A DNA stretch of 46,783 bases from a virus. Under the pieces are notes generated by a model. The model did not search any database, was not told where the DNA came from, and saw only the letters and a list, made by a program, of their open reading frames with translations. Below, one piece after another: positions 19,859-29,228 of this stretch (position 1 is the first letter of the stretch; every line of letters starts with the position of its first letter). The position numbers and the translations under genes are program-made. The stretch is from the IMG/VR virus record IMGVR_UViG_3300036925_000003, positions 1-46,783 of that record; one strand, written 5' to 3'.

Positions 19859-21970
19859 TTATTTCCACTCGCCTTCGCCCGGTCCCGCCTGCCCCTTGCC
19901 GGCCGTCGATCGGCCCTTTGACAGAACGGGTGTAGCGGTGGCGCCCTGGTCGGTGCCGATGATCAGGTTGGCCATCTCCCAATCCTGCGCCTCGGACAGC
20001 GGGTTTCCGCTACTGAGATACGGAGCCAGCGCGGCCTGGGCAAAAGGACTCCCGGTCTTCGTCCAAACAATGTTTGAATAGGACAGTACCGGAGTAGTCA
20101 TGTTGTCAACGTATATCTCCAGGACTCCGTTTTGGTCTGGAGCATCATACGTTATCGTATTTTGCACCACTACATATCTTATGTCGTGCCAAGTGCTGTT
20201 AGTGATTGGAGCAGTCCCAGTCGCCCACCATCGCCCGTTCCAGTAAGACCCATTGGACAAGTAGCATGTTACAGTATTTGAATTTCCTCCGGGGTTCGAC
20301 CCATTATAGCCTGCGTTCGCGTAGTCTCCATTACACCCAAACGATGCCCCCAAAAGAGAATTTGTTAAACTGGTAGACAGACTTGGGTCGATTTTCGCCC
20401 CATCTTGGGCGTATACCAAAGCGTCATTCGTCCGGCCTTCCAGGTATAAAGTGAAATTCGTTCGCGCCAGTTGATGATACGGGTCACTCGGGGACGAATC
20501 CTCCGAGGTTAAGAACAGCAGCATATGGTGGCTGACGTTTGTCGTGGCCCCATTGCCGACCCAATTATCGGAGTACTTCAGCTTAAACTGCACCCACAGT
20601 CTATCGGTGGGCGTAAACTGGAGCCGCATCGCGCCGCCGCCGTCCGGGGTCTTTTGACCCTGCGTGGACCATCGCGCCCGGAAGACATTGCTATCAAGCG
20701 TGGGGTCGTACACAAGCTCGACATCGGTATTATCATACCATCCTTGCGCTTCAAGTTCAGCTTTGCTCTGAAAATAGGTGGTGGTGATATTGATCGGTGG
20801 CGGCAGTTCCCCATCATTATCCGATATCGTGATGGTCGCCGAGCCAGACCCCGGCACGATATCGTAATTGGCCGAGGTGTCGATGGTCAATATTACTGTT
20901 TCATCTCCCTCGCTGAGCGTGCTGTCATCAATTACGGTTATCGGCACATCGACATAGGTCTCACCGTCGCCTATCGTCGCAGTCCCGGAAGTAGAACTAT
21001 AATCTGTCCCCTCTGTGGCTGTCCCGCTCATCGTGTAGGGAACATCTAAACTGCCGGAACTGGTATTGCGCGAGATGCGGAACGCTCCGGGATTGGGGCC
21101 TTCTTCGCCCGCAGTGCCATCCTGGACAGCCACCGATACCGTCGGCAGAGGAGATCCCCCGGAAAGCGGGCCGATGTAGCCCGTGGTGCTCAACGCAATA
21201 TCATCAAAATCCACATACCAGCAGTCCGTTGCACTTCCGTGGACATTGCTGCCGATGATAAATCCTGAAAACGATGAAGACCCGAATGTAACGTCGCTTC
21301 TATCGATCTTCAAATCGCCGTTTATCCACGCTTGGAATACACCATTGTCCCCACCATTTTCAGCTTTGCAATGGATATCAACTTCAAACCATGACCCATC
21401 AGAGGTATTACCCCCGTAGATACTACTGACACCACAATTCTGGCATTTGATCGTTATATCGTGGTCTCCGCTTTGAGTGTAATAATACATACTGTCGTCA
21501 GACAAGTACTGCGGAAGACATAGATACCCAATGTTGCTTAAAATGCCAGGAGATCCATGCAGATAGAACATTTTAAAAAGATCGATGCTTGAAAACGGGA
21601 ACCCGTCTTCAAACCTCACATAAGTACGGAACCAAAACTCCGTCTGGTTCGAAGTAAACATAAGATTGAGCCCGGTTCCGTTGCTGCCCTGGACTCCAAC
21701 CCAATGCCGGTATCCACGGCCACCGCCCCCGCTTGGATAATTAGCGGCGGAAGTAATCGCATCGTATTCGTTTCCACCGGTGGTACAGTTCCAATTACCT
21801 GTACCGGGGCCGATCCCATCACATCCGACTGCGGTGGTCGAGATTCCAGACGTTTGATCCCAAGCGTTGCAATCGAACGTCGATGTAAACGGGGGCGTCA
21901 CCGACGCCTGGGCGGCTACTGACACCAATAGGATAACGACGCAGGTAACCCATAGAAATATCTTCTTCAT
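19859..21970 (-). CDS. Secreted LamG-like/Calx-beta protein, fibre region
   Basis: This 703-residue protein starts at the ATG at 21970, which overlaps the previous stop. A Sec signal peptide (KKIFLWVTCVVILLVSVAAQA) is followed by a jelly-roll, lectin-like domain (about 25-235, with FWFRTYVRFEDG and WYVDFDDIAL). A Calx-beta domain follows (about 245-360, with GTDYSSTSGTATIGDGE and GDETVILTID, ending ISDNDG). A second jelly-roll domain (about 375-670) comes next, and a C-terminal tail KGRSTAGKGQAGPGEGEWK ends the protein. The domains suit carbohydrate binding. A signal peptide on a protein in the tail-fibre position is odd: it would be exported rather than built into virions in the cytoplasm. 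Confidence 0.78.
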   Translation of the reverse strand: MKKIFLWVTCVVILLVSVAAQASVTPPFTSTFDCNAWDQTSGISTTAVGCDGIGPGTGNWNCTTGGNEYDAITSAANYPSGGGGRGYRHWVGVQGSNGTGLNLMFTSNQTEFWFRTYVRFEDGFPFSSIDLFKMFYLHGSPGILSNIGYLCLPQYLSDDSMYYYTQSGDHDITIKCQNCGVSSIYGGNTSDGSWFEVDIHCKAENGGDNGVFQAWINGDLKIDRSDVTFGSSSFSGFIIGSNVHGSATDCWYVDFDDIALSTTGYIGPLSGGSPLPTVSVAVQDGTAGEEGPNPGAFRISRNTSSGSLDVPYTMSGTATEGTDYSSTSGTATIGDGETYVDVPITVIDDSTLSEGDETVILTIDTSANYDIVPGSGSATITISDNDGELPPPINITTTYFQSKAELEAQGWYDNTDVELVYDPTLDSNVFRARWSTQGQKTPDGGGAMRLQFTPTDRLWVQFKLKYSDNWVGNGATTNVSHHMLLFLTSEDSSPSDPYHQLARTNFTLYLEGRTNDALVYAQDGAKIDPSLSTSLTNSLLGASFGCNGDYANAGYNGSNPGGNSNTVTCYLSNGSYWNGRWWATGTAPITNSTWHDIRYVVVQNTITYDAPDQNGVLEIYVDNMTTPVLSYSNIVWTKTGSPFAQAALAPYLSSGNPLSEAQDWEMANLIIGTDQGATATPVLSKGRSTAGKGQAGPGEGEWK

Positions 21971-23748
21971 CGCCATTGCCCTTTGCCCGATGCGTTGCGG
22001 CCCTTGCCGGGGGATGTCCTGCCTTTTTGGGTTGTGGGCGTGACACCGTATTCTGACAAACCAAATCCCGCCCTGATCCATGGGTTGATCACGCCGGCCT
22101 CTAATGCCGGGTTCCAATTATATCGGCCTTGCGCTCGTTCTGCTGCTATGAATCCGTCTATTGTCGCGGTGCCGCCGATGTGGTCCATATAGGTATCAAC
22201 GTCTCTCGTAGCGTCCGTGAACGATACCTGCTCAAAGGTGGAATCGTCTCCGGTTGCCGTTGCCCATTGGGCGTCTGTTTTATCTACTCCAGCCAAATTA
22301 AAACGGGTGCCATCCGATTTGTCAGAATAGTACGAGTTTCCAGAAAAGGACCACTTACCAGCGGGATCATATTCAGTCGAAATTGTATAGCCAGAGTCAG
22401 CGCCAATTTGTATTTTATTGTTTTGAAAAACGTCGCCGGTAGCATCCGTGCCGCCGAAGTCATCTAACAATACCAGGCCCTTGCCGTTCACAAGGCCATA
22501 AACGATATTACTTGATATATTAACATTGTGTATTTTTTGACTGAACGCTATCGCCTGAACTTGAGTTAATTCTGATAATGGTTGATGAGCGAAAAGGTTA
22601 TTCGCTATAATCCCACTATCGATTGTTCCAAGCGCCATACCAAATCCGATCGGCCTATTGGTTGGTTGGGAGCGCCCAGTGTGTAATTGTATATTGTTTA
22701 TGATTAAAAAATATTCATAATCTGAGTTTGTTACAGTATCGCCTATACCACAGGTCATTTCGAATTCACCATCCACGAATAAATTATTATTCCATGTTGA
22801 TGATATAGTGGGAAGATCAGACGTGTAGTTGGTAAACTTAAACCCGCCCGAAGCGGAACGTAAAACTATATTTTCTTCAAGATTATTATAAGCAGAACTT
22901 TCGACGTAAACGGACTGATTGAATATAGACGCTTGCCCGATACCACCTGAATCAGCTTGAGAATACCACCCGTTATGATCAAAAATGCACTGATAAATTT
23001 CAATATTATTTGCACCAAAAGAATACAGACCATTTGAGCAATTTCCTCCTGGGTTACAATAGCTATCCAAAAAACTACACCGCCTGAACTGTATATCTAA
23101 AATGCCTCCATCTCCACGGCTATTGTTACTCACTAAGCTTTCGATAAAAAACCTGAACTTGCACCCTTCTATTAATATGCCTTCAGTCGTGGAGGTGTTC
23201 GGGTCAAGAAATATTCCTAACGCTCCGGTAGAATCTACAAACCCAGGATCAAGAGGATTTCTGGTGTACGCATAAAAATCAAGTCCGGATAAGGCAACAT
23301 AATGAAAATTTCTTGCCCTGAAACCGTCTTCGCCCCGAGGCGTTTTTAATATAGGGCACGCCCCGCTTGACCCATACGAACCTATCAATGCTGGCTCCGT
23401 AAGGCTACGACCATCAATATGTTGCGTTAATGAAGTAGTCCTCTGATCCGTAAATGTGTCCCCGCGTCGGAATAGAATCCAATCTGGATATCCGTCCCTT
23501 AAATTCGCAAACGCCGCGTCAAAAGTAGCGAAGGCGTTTTCTCCAGACGGCTGGAATGGGTCAGCGAAATCATCAGGAGCGTAAACTTGACCGGTTCCGT
23601 CGTTTCCCGCCGCAGACACATACATGATTCGGCTATCTGACGATGGAGTGAAAATTGTCCACCCCGATACATCTCTTGATAGATTTAAATGCCCCGCGAA
23701 TGCGGTTGAGCAGTAAAGTACCGAGAGTATTAAAATTAAATATTTCAC
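21967..23748 (-). CDS. Secreted right-handed beta-helix protein
   Basis: This is a 593-residue protein with a signal peptide (KYLILILSVLYCSTAFA) and then parallel beta-helix repeats. RIMYVSAAGNDGTG marks the start of the helix, and rungs such as GILIEGCKFRF, LDIQFRRCSFLDSYC and NIEIYQCIFDHNGW follow one another. Such folds occur in polysaccharide lyases and phage tailspikes. The C-terminal tail TQKGRTSPGKGRNASGKGQW resembles the tail of the next protein. No catalytic site can be named. It is coupled to its downstream neighbour by ATGA and lies one base from the upstream gene. Confidence 0.8.
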   Translation of the reverse strand: MKYLILILSVLYCSTAFAGHLNLSRDVSGWTIFTPSSDSRIMYVSAAGNDGTGQVYAPDDFADPFQPSGENAFATFDAAFANLRDGYPDWILFRRGDTFTDQRTTSLTQHIDGRSLTEPALIGSYGSSGACPILKTPRGEDGFRARNFHYVALSGLDFYAYTRNPLDPGFVDSTGALGIFLDPNTSTTEGILIEGCKFRFFIESLVSNNSRGDGGILDIQFRRCSFLDSYCNPGGNCSNGLYSFGANNIEIYQCIFDHNGWYSQADSGGIGQASIFNQSVYVESSAYNNLEENIVLRSASGGFKFTNYTSDLPTISSTWNNNLFVDGEFEMTCGIGDTVTNSDYEYFLIINNIQLHTGRSQPTNRPIGFGMALGTIDSGIIANNLFAHQPLSELTQVQAIAFSQKIHNVNISSNIVYGLVNGKGLVLLDDFGGTDATGDVFQNNKIQIGADSGYTISTEYDPAGKWSFSGNSYYSDKSDGTRFNLAGVDKTDAQWATATGDDSTFEQVSFTDATRDVDTYMDHIGGTATIDGFIAAERAQGRYNWNPALEAGVINPWIRAGFGLSEYGVTPTTQKGRTSPGKGRNASGKGQWR

Positions 23749-23749
23749 A

Positions 23750-24547
23750 TTACCACCCAGGGTCCGAGGTATAGAGTTTGAAATTATCTATTTTGTAAGA
23801 AAAGTCGTGTGTACCATCATGCAATGTGGTTGAATTATTCAGATCAAAATTGGTGGTTGTAATTGTGTCAGAATCTATACCCGCCGCAGAGCAATCAGAC
23901 ATGCCTGTGATGGACCCCTCAACAAGTCCATCTGACCCTCCAGAATCAGCGCCACCATCGGAATCTTTACGATAATGGTATCGAATTGTCACAGGTATAT
24001 CTGCCGACATTGATAACGCATTATTCAAACAGGCGTATTGTATCCCGCTATCTGTTTTGTAGCCTATATTGGCCAAGGCTAAATTTCCACTTGCATCTGA
24101 TTTTATCGTTACGATCGCACTCGTACCGTCAGTTAAAAGCACTATATTTCCGCTCGATTTAAAATTGTCTACAGCACTTATCTCAAACGTAAACTCAACC
24201 CACCACTCAGTAGCCGAAAATGACTCAAACGGATTGCCCGCAGCATTATTAATGCGAAGAAAAGTTATTTGATCGCTGCCTGATGTGCTGACAAGAACCT
24301 CACCGCCAGACACCGAACCATTCCCGAGGTTAAGATCCCACTCATCCCATGTCGCTCCCAAAGCAGAGCAACCACCGGCCGCGGCACAAGTGACATCCGA
24401 AGACCCTGGTGTGTTTGTGCTCCAATCTGTTTCGAAATATGGGACGACCGGAGCACCACCACTCGACGAAGCAAAAAACCACCCGGCGAAGGCAACGGCA
24501 GGGAGAAGCAGGACTATAGCAATTGTGGTAAGGAGTCTTTTCTTCAT
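23750..24547 (-). CDS. Secreted jelly-roll-like protein
   Basis: This is a 265-residue protein from the ATG at 24547, with GGAGG before it and a one-base TGATG overlap with the previous gene. A signal peptide (KKRLLTTIAIVLLLPAVAFA) is followed by beta-rich sequence (EWWVEFTFEIS, GNIVLLTDGTSAIVTIK, PVTIRYHYRKDS, YKIDNFKLYTSDPGW) resembling a LamG or concanavalin-type sandwich. It lacks the C-terminal tail motif of its two downstream neighbours. Carbohydrate binding is inferred from fold impression only. Confidence 0.72.
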   Translation of the reverse strand: MKKRLLTTIAIVLLLPAVAFAGWFFASSSGGAPVVPYFETDWSTNTPGSSDVTCAAAGGCSALGATWDEWDLNLGNGSVSGGEVLVSTSGSDQITFLRINNAAGNPFESFSATEWWVEFTFEISAVDNFKSSGNIVLLTDGTSAIVTIKSDASGNLALANIGYKTDSGIQYACLNNALSMSADIPVTIRYHYRKDSDGGADSGGSDGLVEGSITGMSDCSAAGIDSDTITTTNFDLNNSTTLHDGTHDFSYKIDNFKLYTSDPGW

Positions 24548-27500
24548 CACTTCACCGCCCTCCACAAGTAGGAGAAGATAACCGCATGCCCAGTCTCGGC
24601 ATACGCATTATCCAACTGGATATACAGTGTTTTGTCGCTCGCTATTGCCGAGCCCCCATTAATGTTGCTGGCCGTGGTCTCATAAGAGACGCCGGCGGTG
24701 GTGTCCAGGACATCGATCACTGCTGAATTGGCCGCGCTCACAAAGTCATCGGCGTATTTCAGGTCGCCAGCGAGTTCGGTGGTGGGGTCTGCGTCAAAGC
24801 TCAACCCCCACTGCCCGATGATCATCCCGTTGGGCGCCATCTGGCCGACCGAGAACGCAATGGGCAAGCGTTTGTTGGTCAGCGCGCCCACCGTCACGGG
24901 GTCGAACGGCTGGTGGGTGTAGTGCCAGGGGTTGGTCTCGTGTATATTCACCATGATTGCATCTGCCGATTCCGCTCTGCCGATCACCCAAACCGGGTTT
25001 TGAACCGGCATCGTCTCTGTGATACCGCTCGTCGTTGTTGGGTCAGTAGAGAGGTAAAGCTCTGCGCCGGCTGTCCAATCCCAATCGGTCGCATTGTAAA
25101 TCAAGCCTTTGGTAACAATACTGTTGGCCCCGGTGGCATCCGCCTTGAGCAACCCGGCTGGCTTCCGGTATGCCGCCGCTGTTTGGTCGTCCAGGTCGGC
25201 AGCCTCATACTCTCCATCACTCATCTCGGCCATCACCTGGCCAATGGCGGTGTTCGTTTCGCCGCTATCGACCGTGACGTTGAGTTCTTGCCCGGAAACT
25301 TGGCCATCTGTTGTGGCTGCTACGAGAGATGCCAAGTCAAACACTTGGTTGAACTGCATGAAAATATTTCCATCATTTTCGCCATCAACGATGGTCCAGA
25401 TGATATTACCATTCGAATCGCGATAAATCCTAAAATGATCTGTGGGAGTGCCGAAGGAGATTTCGCTGTCCGTAGCGCTCAGGCTCATGAGGTGTTGATA
25501 AGCCCCAAGGTCGATGGTCGCCGCGCCGTCGGCATCCCCAATATCGTTGAACTTGTAATTGGTGATGTTGGCGTCAACATACCCCTTAGTAACCAACTGA
25601 AGGTCGGATGTCGGATCGGTTGCCGGTCCCAACGGGTAGGAGCTAAATGTCTTTATCCCGCCTATCATCATGTCTTCAGATTCTATCTTATACGCCCAGT
25701 CCGCCGACATCGGAGACGTGGTCTGCCCATCCGCCGCAGTGCTGGATACATCAGCCTCCTTCAAAATCGTGGCGTCGGCTGGCTCATAAGCGACATCCTC
25801 CAAGGTCGTGCAAGCCACAGGTGATCCGTTGGCATCGGTACAGGCCACCTTTGACCCCGTAACTGCAACTCCCGACAAAGTCGTGGCGTCGGTCCATACA
25901 CCCCATTCATACTGGGCCGGCGTCCCGGTTGCGGACACATCGCCAGCGCCCGCAGGAGTATCGCAGGTGCCGTCAGATTTAAGGTATCCGGAGCATGATC
26001 CCGAAGCCCAAAGGGCGATGACATCCGAAGACGCTGCGCTTCCGAGATTATCACTACCAGAAACACTCCAAACGGTCGCCCAGTCCACACCCACGCCGGG
26101 CTCGGTGGTGGCGCCTGCGGTGTGGGTGCTGGTGCAAATATAATGCACTCCGCCATGAATAACGCTGGTGACATCAGCGGTGTAATCAAGGCCGGTGATC
26201 CATTTCTTCGTCACCTGAGCATTGGCCGCAGCCAAGTTTCCGCCGGAGGCGTGCACGCTGTTGAACGATGGGTTTGCCGATGTGCTTACGTCCTGTGCTC
26301 CAGATCCTGCCATCGTGCTAATATCGGATTTCCAATCAACAACAGTTCCGGCATTGGCGGATGATCCGGACTCATCTATGACGTCGCAGTCTATGTAAAG
26401 CGTAGCACCAGATTCAACATCCCATGCACTCGTCACATCGATATGATTGGCGCTTAGATATATCGTACCAGCATCAGCATTAACTGCGGTTCCAGCTCCA
26501 GCGCCTTCATTCAGAATATGCTTAACATGAACATGAACAGTCCCACCGACCGCAAGGCCAACCGCATATCCCGTCGAAGTAAGATAGATATCTTCTACTT
26601 CAGCATGAATATGCCCCGGTTGCGTAGTAAGACCAACAATTGCGTGATTCGTACCGCCATTTTCAATGGTTTGAACATGAGCAATCAATGCCCCGTCTTG
26701 AGCACATGCAAGGCCATTAGCCGTTCCATCGATCACAATTTTTTCTACGTCAACCCAAAATTGACCATCTATAGCACTATTTAAAAAAACCGCATTGCCA
26801 CTTGTAAGCTTTGTAATTTGACGGAACCTTACGCCAGCATCTGGGGACGTAGACGTAACTCCACCAATCAAATGCGCATTTGGCATATTGATAAAAACGT
26901 AACGAGGTACCGTAATATCTTCCGTATATTCGGCTGCATCATCTCCAGAAATAACGATGACGTTGTCGGATGCTGGCATAAGGGCGGATGCCGCCGTAAT
27001 TGCTGAACCGATCGTGAGTTTCGGCGTTGCTGGTGAAAGACCGTCGTTCCCGTCATCACCTGCTGACGTAACGAAAATTTCCTGACTGTAGGCGCCTCCA
27101 GAGAGCGCATCGATATTTGTTTTATCTCCGTCTGCAAACGCGCCCTCAGCCAAAACGTCTTGCTTGGTGGTTGGGTCATAACCATCCACCAGGTCTCCGT
27201 CAGCATTCCACACCGCAGTGTGGGTATCGGTGCCGGCGGTTCCGGTTATCAGCGTCCCATCTGCACCAGATTTCAAAGCCGCTGCGATCTCGGTTATGGC
27301 ATCCACCGCATCGGTGTCCAGCACATTGATCTCTCCATCATTGTCGGTGTCGAAAAGGTTAAAATAATCGAATAGGGCGTTTTTGCTTGCACCGTCAGTG
27401 TCTCCGTTCCACGCGGCACCGAATACAAGGTCTTCAATCGATGCAGCTCCGGCGCCACCGTCATTGTTTTCTATTTGGAAGGGAGAGGGCGCGCAAGGCG

Positions 27501-27624
27501 TTGTGGATGTTCCCACTGCCATTTCTGCGTCAGTGCATGCCCGGGGGCCATCTCCCGGCGGAGTCGCATGGGCAGCGCCCACCAAAAGACAGATGAATAT
27601 TATCGACAAGAAATACCGCTTCAT
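24547..27624 (-). CDS. Large fibre-like protein with signal peptide
   Basis: This is a 1025-residue protein from the ATG at 27624, with GGGGGG before it. The signal peptide is KRYFLSIIFICLLVGAAHA. Next come a region with calcium-like DTDNDGEIN (about 95) and a beta-helix section beginning IFVTSAGDDGNDGLSPATPK (about 190-440). A fibre-like section follows with GCSGYLKSDGTCDTP and repeated turn motifs (about 440-700), and then a C-terminal domain. The composition is typical of long tail fibres, and the place after the tail genes agrees. A Sec signal on a fibre is not expected in known siphoviruses. The end overlaps the next gene. Confidence 0.78.
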   Translation of the reverse strand: MKRYFLSIIFICLLVGAAHATPPGDGPRACTDAEMAVGTSTTPCAPSPFQIENNDGGAGAASIEDLVFGAAWNGDTDGASKNALFDYFNLFDTDNDGEINVLDTDAVDAITEIAAALKSGADGTLITGTAGTDTHTAVWNADGDLVDGYDPTTKQDVLAEGAFADGDKTNIDALSGGAYSQEIFVTSAGDDGNDGLSPATPKLTIGSAITAASALMPASDNVIVISGDDAAEYTEDITVPRYVFINMPNAHLIGGVTSTSPDAGVRFRQITKLTSGNAVFLNSAIDGQFWVDVEKIVIDGTANGLACAQDGALIAHVQTIENGGTNHAIVGLTTQPGHIHAEVEDIYLTSTGYAVGLAVGGTVHVHVKHILNEGAGAGTAVNADAGTIYLSANHIDVTSAWDVESGATLYIDCDVIDESGSSANAGTVVDWKSDISTMAGSGAQDVSTSANPSFNSVHASGGNLAAANAQVTKKWITGLDYTADVTSVIHGGVHYICTSTHTAGATTEPGVGVDWATVWSVSGSDNLGSAASSDVIALWASGSCSGYLKSDGTCDTPAGAGDVSATGTPAQYEWGVWTDATTLSGVAVTGSKVACTDANGSPVACTTLEDVAYEPADATILKEADVSSTAADGQTTSPMSADWAYKIESEDMMIGGIKTFSSYPLGPATDPTSDLQLVTKGYVDANITNYKFNDIGDADGAATIDLGAYQHLMSLSATDSEISFGTPTDHFRIYRDSNGNIIWTIVDGENDGNIFMQFNQVFDLASLVAATTDGQVSGQELNVTVDSGETNTAIGQVMAEMSDGEYEAADLDDQTAAAYRKPAGLLKADATGANSIVTKGLIYNATDWDWTAGAELYLSTDPTTTSGITETMPVQNPVWVIGRAESADAIMVNIHETNPWHYTHQPFDPVTVGALTNKRLPIAFSVGQMAPNGMIIGQWGLSFDADPTTELAGDLKYADDFVSAANSAVIDVLDTTAGVSYETTASNINGGSAIASDKTLYIQLDNAYAETGHAVIFSYLWRAVK

Positions 27625-27635
27625 AATCGTCCCCC

Positions 27636-28100
27636 CTATCGTACCATTTTGATATACATGTCCCAAGTGGCATTCGCCGTGTCCTGGTTAGCCACGGATA
27701 CCGTCAAGGTCGAAGTGACGGCCTTGGCCGGCATCGAGACAGTACCTGCTTTCGTGCCAGCCGCAGTTATCACGCCAACCTCCGAATAGAGTTCACCGCC
27801 GAGCGCGTCCGTGATGGTTACGTCGGCGGCATCCGGGGCTGTTCCGCCGGCTACGGTCCAAAATTCCCACAAATAAAAACCCATGTACTGATAGGTTTTC
27901 TCCAGGCCAGCCGAAACCGCAGATGCATCCACGTCAGTGTCGGCAACGGATCCATCCACCGCGCTGCCGGTACATGCCAGTTTAACGACCAGCACCGATC
28001 CATCGTTCGAAAGGTAATACTGTGATTCAGTGCAATCCGCATAGGCCGCGGGGGCGAACAAAATCACTGCTATGGCCAGTAGAATAAAACGTTTGATCAT
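27636..28100 (-). CDS. Secreted small beta-rich protein
   Basis: This 154-residue protein starts with a signal peptide (IKRFILLAIAVILFAPAAYA) after a GCAGGAGG ribosome site. The mature part is beta-rich with two early Cys (DCTESQYYL, VVKLACTGSA) that may form a disulphide, as fits an exported protein. It ends MYIKMVR. It is the first of five consecutive exported proteins in the fibre region. No family is recognised. Confidence 0.72.
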   Translation of the reverse strand: MIKRFILLAIAVILFAPAAYADCTESQYYLSNDGSVLVVKLACTGSAVDGSVADTDVDASAVSAGLEKTYQYMGFYLWEFWTVAGGTAPDAADVTITDALGGELYSEVGVITAAGTKAGTVSMPAKAVTSTLTVSVANQDTANATWDMYIKMVR

Positions 28101-28115
28101 CTTCTCTGCCTCCTG

Positions 28116-28403
28116 CTATGTCGGATTTTCAAGCGCATCAAGTCTTTGCTCTACGCTGTTTTTAAATGCCAAAAAATCATCCCTCATTGATTGCAATATC
28201 CCGGTTATTTCGTCGCTGCTGCCGGATCGCCAAACCGCGCCGGTCATGCCCTCATCTATGATATTGCTGCCATAAATGCGGTTTGCCTCTACGGGTATTA
28301 TCAGCCATTGCCCAGAAATGGCTTGGCTCCTGGCCTGGTCTGGGTCGTCGAATACGCCGCGGGCCTCTATCTTTCCGTTTATCTGTTTTGCTAATATAAA
28401 CAT
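28116..28403 (-). CDS. Small tail-region protein
   Basis: This 95-residue soluble protein has no signal peptide. It has a mixed beta start (FILAKQINGKIEARGVFDD) and a C-terminal helix (LQSMRDDFLAFKNSVEQRLDAL) that may form a coiled coil. Similar small proteins stand next to fibres as chaperones or fibre-linked subunits; that role is inferred from position only. The ribosome site is weak. Confidence 0.62.
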   Translation of the reverse strand: MFILAKQINGKIEARGVFDDPDQARSQAISGQWLIIPVEANRIYGSNIIDEGMTGAVWRSGSSDEITGILQSMRDDFLAFKNSVEQRLDALENPT

Positions 28404-28410
28404 AATCGAC

Positions 28411-29220
28411 CTATTCTATGTAAAGGTTATACCCCATACAATAAGCATTTGTCGAGCCATGCCCGCTATTCATGATAAGGGAAACTTGATGATGTCCAGG
28501 GGTGGCAGAAGAAACGTCAAGGTTGGCGCTATTTATCCATGTCGGTGAAACGGCGGTTGTTTGATTGTTTGATGATGTGCCCACCCCGGAAATAGAAAAA
28601 TGCATCGTTGCCAATCCAAATCCTGAGTTTTGCAAGTAGAGTCCCGATGCCATCCTCATGGTTTCCGATCCATCCGGGATATAAACATATGTGCTACCGA
28701 CAACACGGTTGGTTGTATCCACAATGGAAAACAAGGCACTGCCATATCCGGTATACCCGCCCTGCCCGCTGGCGATGGAGTTGCGGAACGGCACAAAGTT
28801 TTGTCCGTTCAGGCCGTCGTGCTTGTGGCCCTCCGTATAATTTATAAGGTCAAAGAAAAACATATAGGTGTCGCCAGACAAAACGCCATCGGCCGCCGGA
28901 TCATCGCCGGTCAGCGTGAAAGTTGTGGCATCATTATCGTCTATGGCGTACATATTGCCGGCCGCCGCTCCGTCGACAAAAATTACCGTTTGGCCAATGT
29001 GGGCATCGACCGTAAATGAAGCCCCTGTATCAGTGCATACCCCGGCCCCGCTTGGGTCGCTGGTCAGTGTTCCGCTAACGCCCGTGTAATATGTGCGGAT
29101 GAGCATCTGCTCATAGTTTTTACGGAATACTGACATCAGAAGTTCATTCACTCCGCTGTCGGCGTCCGTCTGCCCTTCCTGGATTAAGCTGATCGCATCC
29201 GATGTTGAAACAAATCCCAT
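28411..29220 (-). CDS. Tail-tip or fibre-base protein
   Basis: This 269-residue protein has no signal peptide. The N terminus is helical (SDAISLIQEGQTDADSGVNELLMSVF). A beta-sandwich-like section (residues about 45-125) includes VIFVDGAAAGNMYAIDDND, followed by HKHDGLNGQNFVPF and a beta-rich C-terminal domain (VVGSTYVYIPDGSETM, PGHHQVSLIMNSGHG). It lies between the tail hub and the exported fibre proteins, so it may link the tail tip and the fibres. AGGTGAT precedes the ATG. Confidence 0.68.
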   Translation of the reverse strand: MGFVSTSDAISLIQEGQTDADSGVNELLMSVFRKNYEQMLIRTYYTGVSGTLTSDPSGAGVCTDTGASFTVDAHIGQTVIFVDGAAAGNMYAIDDNDATTFTLTGDDPAADGVLSGDTYMFFFDLINYTEGHKHDGLNGQNFVPFRNSIASGQGGYTGYGSALFSIVDTTNRVVGSTYVYIPDGSETMRMASGLYLQNSGFGLATMHFSISGVGTSSNNQTTAVSPTWINSANLDVSSATPGHHQVSLIMNSGHGSTNAYCMGYNLYIE

Positions 29221-29228
29221 TTTATCAC

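Noticed and set aside
24913-25824. 303-residue rightward frame opposite the large fibre-like gene
   Set aside because: It is long but antisense to a protein with signal peptide and fibre-like repeats, and has no ribosome site; codon pattern favours the leftward frame.
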